Shown in pieces: positions 54,261 to 64,000 of a stretch of DNA of 64,000 nucleotides (the first letter of the stretch is position 1; each line of letters starts with the position of its first letter). The stretch covers positions 64,435,073 to 64,499,072 of the forward strand of contig CAXKWD010000006.1 of assembly GCA_964059195.1 (NCBI GenBank). The letters are read 5' to 3'. This stretch comes from Ectobius pallidus (lineage: Eukaryota; Arthropoda; Insecta; Blattodea; Ectobiidae). The position numbers were made by a program, and so were the translations under genes. Under the pieces are notes generated by a model, which ran no database searches, had not been told where the DNA came from, and was given only the letters and a program-made list of their open reading frames with translations.

Positions 54261-54625
54261 GGAGACCACCGTGGGTGAGTTGGTAGCGTGACTGCCAGTC
54301 ACCTGGGTGGCCCGGGTTCGATTCCCGACCGGGTCGGGGATTTTACATAGATGTTGTGTCCTCATTCCCATCCCGCAAAAGGAACTGGCCACCCTAAGCG
54401 GTATCATCCGGCCTAGTGTCCCTCGGTCGGGCCGTGGGCCTCCCCACCACGACTCCGTCCCAGGGCAGGACCGGCCTCCGGGATTCGAAACCGGGCCCAC
54501 TGCGTGAGAGGAACGAACGCTTCCCCAGTGCCACAGCGGTGGACTATAGACCCTACCTCAAACCTGGATGTGTAAGAAATAAACTTTAGGCGCCCCTGCA
54601 AAAGCAGGAAATGTAAATCCATCAT
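54261..54625 (+). mobile_element. tRNA-headed SINE, about 360 bp
   Basis: A-box-like GGGTGAGTTGGTAGCGTG (54273-54290) and a near-perfect B box GGTTCGATTCC (54315-54325) form a strong internal polymerase III promoter. The rest is very GC-rich compared with its flanks and contains a second B-box-like stretch (GGGATTCGAAACC, 54480-54492). It ends in AAATGTAAATCC and ATC repeats, probably the tail. The TSD is masked by the flanking TA repeat. Confidence 0.8.
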
Positions 54626-57600
54626 CATATAGCTTCATATAGTTATTAATCACAAGTAGTTATGCAAAATTTAATTGCGCTTGAATGAGAGAATTCGCTT
54701 TTGAACTATTTCACTATAACGGTAACTGCCGCTGGTATATTTCAACAGCAGAAGCTACTGGCTTCCAGTTAATACAACAGCCATACGAACGTACATGCTA
54801 AACAATTAAGCGGGTCAGCATTATGTACTCTGCCGATTAAAATGCTTAATCCACCTATGTTAAAACATGACGCATTATACTGTAGTGGTTAATGTTGCTC
54901 TTTGACTGCACCCACATACGTCCACGGTTAAATGAGTTACTCCTCCCAGCTATAATACAGTAAATGCGCTGATTGTGAAGGCAGTTATAACTGTTGAGAT
55001 TATCCTTCAGTGTTGTTCAATGGATCTTGCTTGTTGACCACATCCGGATTATCATCTGGTTTGACCGCTAAACAAACAGACCGTGAGTTTATTACCTTGT
55101 TTTGAAATTCCCAATTAATATGGATATGAGTAAGAATAATTGCCTGCCGATAAACCTTTACTAGGCTGACGGCTTTCTGTGCTTACAAATTATTGTCATT
55201 CATTGAAAGTTGGCTCCTCTTTAGTTATTAACTAGTGCCGAAAGAGATTCTTTAAAGTACGGGTGAGAAGTCTACTTATGTTGAGCTGTGAGGTGAAACC
55301 ACATTTTCTCACGAGCTCAGTGCAGGCACTTCATAGAAGTTGGTGACTACAAATGATTGGAATGATTTCATAATCTTTACGGTTGCATTAGTAACTTATA
55401 AATATACTTGGATGTTGCTTCGATAAACATCTTTCAAACTTTATGTTTGGCTTAACTGGCAGATAATTATGTTATATAGCCTATTACTGCGTGCATTAAA
55501 AAATGGTATTGAACAATGAAAAAGTAATTTATTGTTATTGAACTCCATTCTTGTCGGTTTGTCTTGATGGTTCAGCGACGGTTTAGAGAAAAGCATCATA
55601 AAGATCCACCCAGTGTTTGTACTGCCATTAACTGATTCGTCTGTACTGTGGACTTATATCACCAATACTTTACATCAAATGCAACTACAGTTAAAGTGTT
55701 GGTAGAATAATAACAATAATTATAGGTTGCTAATATAGTGAAACTGGAAAGTATAATCTTATAACTTTGAATAAGTAGATACTATAATTTTATATCTCAG
55801 ATAGAACTTGGTTAAATATAATAAATGTAGTTTGGAATATATATATTTACATATAAATCTAGATGCTGACTAGAACACTTATTTCTTTTCAGGAACCTTG
55901 AATTCAAAAACTCAGAAGGATCGAGAGTGCAATCCCAAAAGGGCGCAGAACGATTTCTCACGGAACAGGGCAATATAGGAGGCAGGATAATAATGCACCA
56001 TAGAAAACTGTCAATAATTCAAAATGGTAGCAACAAGTTTAATAAATAATTTCATAAGAAAGCATCAACAACTATCATAAATGTCAGTAAAACTGAATAA
56101 CAGCTAATAGTAACTGTGACAATATCTATGTAAATGCTATTTACAAATATAAAATAGATATGGATAAATAACACAGACTCTCTAATGATTATTGCTAATG
56201 ACGAATAAATCTTCACCTCCTATTCCATAATTCCTACAAGTGCAATTCCAAATTGATGAGTACTAACCTAACCTAACTCATTGGCTACCTAAGTAAACAC
56301 CGAATAATAACCTTTGGCAAATATAAATGATGTGAAAGGTAATGGTGAGTTTCTAACTGAATATGTCAGGCTAATTCAGAAAAACCAGGCAGATCAATAA
56401 GCAAGTTGCAAAAGGAAAAGATTAAAAAATATTGATAAGTAACAAGACTCGAATAGAAAAAGGGAAACTAAATACAAGTGAATAAGCCGAATGAGTTCTA
56501 TATATGTATTTAACTAACAAAGAACAACACTAGAAAAATTTAAATGGAGAAAATGTATTTACTGAGAGAAATAAATACACAAGCAAAATTTTGAATAGCA
56601 GAACTATAAATAAGTTAAAAAAAACTAACCAGAAGAATAAAAAAGGGGAAAAATGCAAAATCAGTTATTTTGGTTAGGCTCAAATTAATTTAGAATGCGA
56701 CTGAAAAGCAAAGCAGTAAATATCTGATAATAGAAAAGGGGGGGCAGAGCAGATGAATTAATGTAATATACAATACTGTTAATCCATATAAATGTTGAAA
56801 ACTAATTTACAGAAACAAGCAAACAAATATCTATATATGTATGTATGTAAATAATAATAGAACGAACAGAACTATCATTATGCAAAAGTAAAGGTATGCC
56901 AATGACTAGAATTTAAATAGAACAATAATAAATGTGAAATACAGGGGCATATGTTCTAATCTGAAAATCTATGGAATGGCAACATCCTTTAACCTAGAAA
57001 AATTAGGCCTACATGACCTAGGATGGGTGCAGCCATTTTTTTCTTTATAATATTATTATGAGGAATTAACTATGCAAAAATGAAAGGGAGCCTCTACAAT
57101 ATTCAGACCATAAATTTCAAACCTAAGAAAGGCTAAGTAATCATAAATTTCACAGGACCAAAATTTATTTAAACATAAGTTAAGTTAGTGATGGAAAATT
57201 CTAACTCTAACAATGAATGCAGAAAATAGTTCAGTCAGTATATAACTTTAATACAATACAAATTTCCCAATATTATATAAGTTTCGGCATCAGCTATTAG
57301 CCAAAATATGATTAGTGAAATTTTGAAACTAACAATACATACTTAATAAGAAAGTAATAATACAGCGCACTGTATGGAATTCTTGATACCAAATATCAGT
57401 AGTTATAGGCTCAATCGAATCTCAATAGGAACAACAAACTATTTATAGCCGTGAAAATATTCAAAATGGCTACCATTAAAGTTAAGTGGGAAACGCACAC
57501 AAAGCATGGACAGAGAAGTCAACGTACAGAAATCAAAATTACTGAAATCTTGCACATAAGCAAGATACATAAGAAATACTGCATATAAGATTTACTCAGT

Positions 57601-58029
57601 ACGTGAATCCAAGAAAAACCTATAGGAGGTCATAATATGTGAAATCTGGGAAGAAGGCGTTGCCATATGACAGTGTACAATGGTATGTGACCTGGCGCAC
57701 AATAACCCTTACGAAATCGTAGTATAAGGTAGCATATCCATTTAGCAAGCTAGAGAACACCTTTCTTGATGCAGGGTTAATATTACTTCGTAGAATAACT
57801 GACATAATGCCTTTAAAGCACCATTCCTAACTGTGTAATAAAGCTTACTCTTGCTATTACTTAATGTATTGGGTTTCCTTATTCAAAAAACCTAATTCTC
57901 GTTACGTTAATGATTACGTGCTTCAAGCACACAAAATCTGCTAGCTCCATAATGTCTTTCAAGCAATTACCTTTCTCTTTGTAAGATATCAAATTTCCTA
58001 GCTAGCAACGTGCATAAGGCACATAGTAT
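54626..58029. other. AT-rich stretch, no gene recognised
   Basis: 3.4 kb of AT-rich DNA with no family signature. A G run lies at 56738-56744. The 56400-57400 section is especially A-rich and free of recognisable repeats. Confidence 0.45.
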
Positions 58030-58330
58030 ATTTCTTGTCACGCCATAGTAATGTATATCGCAACTCATGTGAGAAAACCAGGGAAATTCTCCAAGGCAGC
58101 CCTCCAACAACCACACTCTTGAAACAACTCGGCAAGTCTGGCTGGGCCAGGCTGACAGTGAACTACCTCGGTCTCTCACGTGAGGGCGACACAGTACTAA
58201 TGACGTCACAACCAGAGATCATGCTTCACGTTAATTCCGCGTTACACAAATTGTCTGACACATGCTTTACCGAGTGTGGAACTAACTTCATGACAGAATT
58301 GATATCTGTATAGTCAGCAGAATACATGTA
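58030..58330. promoter_or_regulatory. GC-richer island with E-box and CRE palindromes
   Basis: About 300 bp of clearly higher GC content within AT-rich DNA. It holds TCACGTGA (58176-58183), an E-box palindrome, and TGACGTCA (58201-58208), a full CRE, 25 bp apart. Open frames exist on both strands but match no protein I know and lack a convincing start. Could be a promoter, enhancer or non-coding exon. Weak call based only on composition and two motifs. Confidence 0.25.
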
Positions 58331-61200
58331 ATAATATTTAAATATATAATAAAACTTCGTGAGTTGTGCTGTACAGTAAATTATTGGTGCTTATTTTGTC
58401 ATCATCTAATCAACTTTCTTGTCATCTCGCAGCAGAGTGGAAAAAAATCACAAGTATTCTTTATTAGCTTAAAATGAAAACTCCTATCCGATAGTCCCCC
58501 GAGAGAGTAACCGTTTTCTCCTTTGTGATAGCCTAGCAAATTCACGAAAAATCTTTAGAAGATTTAAGGATATGGTAATAATGGAATGAGCCTGTCTGCA
58601 TTAATACACTCTGTACGGGAAAAGTGATAAACATATTTCATAATGCAACTTGTGACATTTGCTTGTTGGGATGCGTTATGCTGTCAAAGCAAACAACTGA
58701 CTCTCCTCTCTTAACGACATGCACTTTGCTTCAAGATATATTTTTGGCGTAGGTCTTTATAATTTGTCTGATTATAGCTTTCCTCGTTTATACGTTGTAA
58801 TGTAACTTTAAACATGCTTTTTTTGTTATGCCTATGTACTTGCAAAAAGGAAATCGGCAGATTTGTAAAGTAATATAGATATATTAATTGCCGTTCTATA
58901 AAGACTTGCACCTGCGAACTCTGATAAAACATTCTAAGACTCTCGTTTAATGATTCGTCCGTAACAGATGTGAATTGCACTAGAGTACCGAAAGAAACTT
59001 CAACCATAATTAACGCCCAGCAGGCTTTTCAGATTAATAATTAATTTTCAGAATAAAACTCCTTTTTTTGGCTTATTGTATCAAGCGAACCTCTAGATAC
59101 TTTTTGACAGTAAAAAAGTCATGTTTTAGTTTGAATTTGTTTACGAATGAAACATGATAAAAGGAACTTTTCCTGTTGCTACTTTTCCTATATTATTCTG
59201 TAAATGGAATCAGTGTGTAAAAGTGCACAGGTAGAATGAATCAGGTATACACATGTACAGAACTGGGAGTGCACGGAAATTGAACGAATATCGAAACCGT
59301 GCATTGTCTGTGTTGATGTAAAATTGTTAATCCAATTAGCCAGCCAGCGTGTGTGCTCCACCACCCTGTACTTGCACAGCTGATTGTACTCAGTTTTGCT
59401 TTGATTATAGCCCCCTCTCTACTTCATGCATACGTCATAGTCGTGCTCGTTAAACGGGTTGACTATTACGTATTGTCCGTATTGATGTAAAGTACTGCCA
59501 CCGGGGATACAACATCTGTTACTGCACAACAAAGGGAATATAATGTCAAGGGGGTTAGATATTACGAAATTAAATTAAATTATAAAAAAAAAACTGCGGG
59601 GGTGGGGAGGGCATTTGAGTTAGTTTACAAACGCAGGGCCTTCCTTACGCGTAAATTAATTCTAAACAAAGTAAAAACGTGCGCGCGTAATTGATGTAGC
59701 TACCCCTTTTTTTACTTTATAAACAACGCCAGCTTGTTATAAGCTCTAGAAGCGGCCAGATGTGGTGCATAAATACAAGCACAAGATCCTACGTATGCTG
59801 TCCAATTTATTTCAGTGAGTCATACTAGAATCCTGGTCTCAAATCCCTTATGAAAGATGTTCAATTTGAAATACGCAAAATAAAATATTCTTAATACAAT
59901 AAATTATACTTATGTGGCCTTTAGTTTTGTTCATGGATTTATGCAGGTCCCAATTAAGATTGAAAATTTCGTGAAGATCATGAAGTGGTATTCTTTAAAA
60001 TAATTATTTACTGTATTAGGGAGGGGATAAAATGCTTTAATAACCACATTTCTGAAAACAAGATTAAATCAATTATTGTATATCTAGGCGAAACTAAAAA
60101 CACAAGGAAAGTAATTTATCAATACATACATCAAAAGCGGATTTTTAGGAAACACATGAAACAATCATTTCGGAACATTCTATTTTATCAAATTGAACAT
60201 ATTTTATTCACAATAAACCTCTGTATTATAGTTCGGTAAACAAGTCTCGCCTATCAGGCTAAGGAAGAATTATTAAAATAATGATTTCAAGGTCTATTAA
60301 TTCTCAACTAAGAATGGCAGAATATTTTTTTTTATATTTCTGAAATAGCACAGTCTATAAAATGCAGCGTTTTTAGTTAGCAATCTGGACCTATTTAAAT
60401 ATTTTCGTAATTAATTTAGTAAGTAATATAGGTCTACATCTTACAAATTTTTCACTGCTTTGCTGTTATTTGAAAACTGTTAAGATTTTGAAAAATCATT
60501 ACGTCTTCTGAATTTTTCTCTCCTAAAAAGTGGAATTATGTTTCAGAAGTGTTCGGATACAGTTAAAACTTATGTTTTTTTTACTTCGTACGTTCACAGT
60601 GTCAGTAGAGGAGTTCGCAGTGGAGAACTCATGGATAAATTGTTTTCCGCATTAGCATCATTAGCATCATCATCAGTATCATCATTACTGCCATCAATTA
60701 ACTTCATCAAGTTAATCACTAGTATTTCAGTCCAGAATGAAATTTCATTCTCACTGTGTTTTGTTGCTTGCTTATATTTCCTAACTTCTAAACGCGGGTT
60801 AGAAAGTTTTCGTCTTAACGCAGTGTTCACAACCAGTTCTCGGGTTTAATATCATAATGTGTTTAATTTCTAAACTGCTACTGACAAATGCGTCACCTCA
60901 AAAAAATTTGTGTCAAAGCCTAGCTATAATATTAAACGCTTCATGTTAAAATATGGCGATATTTATCGACTTGTTATGATTGTCATTCATGAAAGCCAAG
61001 TTATTTTTTTTATTATTTTTTTATTTATTGAATTAAAACAGCTTGTTCCATTGCTTAAGTCTTGCAATACTACATGCTATGTCTCATTAAAAATTAAGTA
61101 TATAAGTTACAAGTATCTACAATGTTAGGTACATTAAATCATAACAAATTCTAAGGAATTAAAATTTTGTAATAAAATTCTATCATTGTACATCTGTGTT
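58331..61200. other. AT-rich stretch, no gene recognised
   Basis: A G-rich patch at 59596-59612, a short ATC-rich patch at 60645-60690, and a possible repeat end at 60870-60910 similar to 22708-22765. No gene recognised. Confidence 0.45.
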
Positions 61201-61223
61201 ATCTAAACCTGTATTATTATTAC

Positions 61224-63310
61224 CTATAATGAACTGAAGTCTATTGCGTGTATAAAGCGTTTAAATGATGTTTCGTGTTTCACAATGAGTTGATCTGGAG
61301 GAACCGGCCATTGCCCGTGTTTGATTGCAATATGCTTTTTTAAATTGTCTCTCTGTTGTTGGAGTTTACTGCATCTGTATAATAGGTGGTCTACAGTTTG
61401 GGCCTCTTGAAGACAGGAGCACGTGTCATCATTCATTATGTGGAATCTCTTCAGGTAGAATTTGGTTATTCCATGTCCAGTAACTATTGCTGCGATTGGT
61501 GCTGTCATTATGATCCTTTGTCTTATTCTCGGACGAACTGATGGGAAGAAGGCCCTACAGGTAGCTCCCTTAGTCGTGTTGGTCCAATCCGCCTGCCATT
61601 TAGTTAGACCTTCTTCTTTAATTCCTCGAACTATTGCAGTTTTGGGAATTTTCGAGTATACCGGTTCTCTATCTTCTTCTCCTGCTGCTTCCTTAGCTAG
61701 CTTATCTGCCATCTCGTTACCAGAAATTCCCACATGGGCCTTTATCCATCCAAAATGTATTTTGTGATCCTTGAGTTTTCTTACCAAGTTCCTGATCTTC
61801 TCGATAAGGTAGCTGTGATTGCGGTTGTTCTGAAGTAAATCCAGGGTAATTTTACTGTCCGTTTAGATTGCAACCTTGTTCTCTTCGAGTGGGATAGGTA
61901 GTTCATTGATTGCTTCAATAGCTTTCAATATCGCAATCTGTTCCGCCTGATTGTTGGAACAATCACTGAGAAGTCTGTTCTTCATGGTATGAATTAATTG
62001 TCCTCGTTTATAAAATACTGCTGCTGCGCCTACTTTTCCGTGAATTTTACTGCCATCTGTGTAGATTTCTAACTCATATGCTAGAGAACTATTAATTTCT
62101 TCAATTGATGTTCTGTCTGCAGGATGAGGCCAGTCCTTTACTTCTAGAGGCTTGTCATAATCTACACGGAAATCTTTACTTCGATGAGTTGCTTCATAGA
62201 TATTTACAGATTGTGTCACTATTATACCTATAGGCTGAACTCCGGCAGCCACGCACGAGGCTTCAAATGACAGCGTCCTGTGAGCCTTGGCCATTCTGAT
62301 ATTAATTAATCTTTGTATTCGCTGCAGTTTCCTTAAATTTTTCTGTGTTTGCAATGCCTCATACCAAACTGGGTAGCCGTATGTTAACATTGGGAGCAGG
62401 GCTCCTTTATAAATTGTCTTTAAGGCACAGTGCCCTAGTCCCCATTGTAATTTTGCTGCTCTACTCAAGATATTTACTACTTGTAGTGCTTTTTTTGTTA
62501 TTTTGTCGATATGTTTACCAAAGTTAAATTTTTCGTTGAAGTAAATTCCTAGATATTTTAATTCTCTAACCTGTTCCAAGGCTTTGTAGTTTAAAAATAT
62601 ATTTGTTTTCTCAGCCCGGTCTTTCTTCTTCTTAGAAATTATTAAGACCTTTGATTTACTTTCATTAAAGTCAACTTTGTTCTGGTAAGCCCAGTTTTGT
62701 ATTTTGTAAATATCCGAATTAGCATAATTTTCTGCTTCAAGACGAGTAGCTCCCTTGGTCAGCAGTATAAGATCATCTGCAAAGGCCAGTGCGTGTGAAT
62801 GTTTTGAGTAGGTAAGATTTAACAATGAATTATACATAATGTTCCAGAAGCCAGGGCCACAACAAGATCCCTGAGGGCATCCCTTGTGCACCTGCTTCAT
62901 GACTTGATAAGTATTTGTATGCATTGTAGCATATCTTTCGCTAAAATAGCTTTGTGAAAGATTGTAGAGATTTCTTGGGCATTTTAGTTCTTTCAGATTT
63001 TGAAGTATACTAGGCCACCAGGCAGCGTCGAATGCGCCTCGTACATCTAGACTGAACATGACAACACATTTCCGTTCTTCCAAACTTTGTGAAATGAATT
63101 GCTTTGCATCCATAGCAGCATCAATGGTTCCTCTTTGTGGAGTAAAACCATATTGGTTGGTGTTCATTAAACTGTTTGTATAAATTTGATGTAGTATCCT
63201 TTCTATTAGCAGCTTTTCAAGGACTTCTCCTGCAACATTTATTAGGCTTATGGGTCTGTATTTAGAGACTTCTCTGCTCTGATTTCTTCCTGGTTTGATT
63301 ATGGGTATTA
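61224..63310 (-). pseudogene. LINE ORF2 fragment: reverse transcriptase plus RNase H, minus strand
   Basis: The frame is recognisable from about 63310 (KYRPISLINVAG) and open from the Met at 63167 to a TAA at 61863-61865, then continues in the same frame to 61224. From that Met, the RT has SLDVRGAFDAAWW (39-51), HKGCPQGSCCGP (95-104 region) and the catalytic FADD (129-132). RNase H begins near 369 with YTDGSK, then NQAEQIA; after the stop come TDSK and WIKAHVGISGNEMADKLAKEA. A Cys-His motif (CSCLQEAQTVDHLLYRC) closes the protein. RT followed by RNase H places it near the I/LOA-type lineages, unlike the R1-like element at 9.6 kb. The endonuclease and early RT are missing upstream of about 63320, where an A-rich indel breaks the frame. 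Non-functional because of truncation and the stop in RNase H. Confidence 0.9.
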
Positions 63311-64000
63311 TGAGTTATTTTTTCCAAAGCCAAGTTATTCAACTGAAAAATTCCTCATGGATTTTTAATTTAGAAGTTCCTGATGTATCAATTCAGCTTT
63401 GAAAGGGTCAGATTTTTTTTTTCGCCAGTCTTTTACGAGAAAATGCACTGGTTCGAATTCGGCTCATTACAAGTTTCCTGGGTGGCAATCAAATTGTTTT
63501 TAGTACCTCTAAAGCGTGGACAACAGAGCAAAAAACTATTTAAAATACTTTAAAAAATTAAAATAACAAAAAACTGTGAGTAATGAAGAAATTCCGAGTA
63601 CATATTTGGAAACAGGATAAAAACTGCATTAAATATACCTATTAGTACTCGTGAGATAAACAACATGTTGACCAATGAATAATTGCTATTTCAAGTGCTA
63701 CTTTAATGGGCCTACGTAGTACAATATTTCAATAAATTCAGTTTTAGATATTAATTTTTGTTAAAAAAAATTTAGTAATTCATATTTAAGCCTAGTATTT
63801 TCTTTATTATTACTGTTATTGTTATAATAAGTATTATTCATCTTATGTTTCATTCATTTCCTGTATAATTATAAGTCATATCACGTGTTTAGGTTTTCCA
63901 GTAGACTGTAGCAATAATTCATACGTGTGCATCTTTTTCCTATTGTTTGGTGACGCCTTATGACTGATATTCAGTTTAAACTACTACGAAATTGGTTTGA
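63311..64000. other. AT-rich stretch, nothing recognised
   Basis: No further LINE text could be read beyond about 63350. No other signature. Confidence 0.45.

Noticed and set aside
58035..58313. Protein-coding gene in the GC-richer island
   Set aside because: The 92-codon frame and the opposite-strand frame match no family, have no supporting context and could be chance.

Overview
The window looks like a stretch of a large, AT-rich, repeat-laden arthropod genome, most likely an insect. Every well-supported coding region belongs to a transposable element. The element mix (R1-group LINE, BEL/Pao LTR element, Penelope-like element, mariner, hAT-, Harbinger- and pogo-type TIR elements, tRNA-headed SINEs, many AAT/ATT microsatellites) is typical of insects. 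AGGCCT is over-represented by hand count. A hemimetabolous insect with a big genome, such as a cockroach or termite, would fit, but nothing here fixes the species. No complete host gene, rRNA gene or functional tRNA gene was found.

Layout. 0-9.6 kb: a weak, broken coding-like remnant (679-1361) cut by an 857-bp hAT-type element, a mariner transposase remnant, a 1.3-kb Harbinger-like TIR element with an internal duplication, and a 1-kb nested inverted repeat with AAT/ATT arrays. 9.6-15.2 kb: the best-preserved LINE, an R1-group element bounded by 14-bp target-site duplications, with three overlapping ORFs (gag-like, unknown, EN-RT). 15.2-24.8 kb: mostly AT-rich DNA with dispersed repeats, a perfectly bounded 420-bp hAT-like element holding 61-bp tandem repeats, and short tandem duplications. 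24.8-30.6 kb: two decayed LINE fragments meeting tail to tail, then a Penelope-like element (RT plus GIY-YIG endonuclease, minus strand) flanked by identical 178-bp inverted repeats, with a candidate hammerhead ribozyme in its 3' region. 30.6-41.8 kb: SINEs, a 159-bp hAT MITE, a zinc-finger remnant next to a 1.27-kb TA-flanked TIR element, another MITE and dispersed repeats. 41.8-48.9 kb: a complete-ended, very young BEL/Pao element (911-bp LTRs with about two differences, 5-bp TSD), minus strand, with two in-frame stops and no integrase core. 48.9-54.6 kb: tRNA-like and SINE sequences, a large foldback element and a tandem array of a dispersed repeat. 54.6-61.2 kb: AT-rich DNA with no recognised gene. 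61.2-63.3 kb: a LINE fragment (RT plus RNase H, minus strand).

How the parts relate. The elements work as independent copy-and-paste or cut-and-paste units, not as a pathway. Insertion order can be read locally: the R1-like element landed just upstream of one copy of a dispersed repeat, a hAT-like element sits inside the coding-like remnant, and the BEL element lies between a dispersed repeat copy and a tRNA-like sequence. Most copies are defective through 5' truncation, frameshifts, stops or internal deletion.
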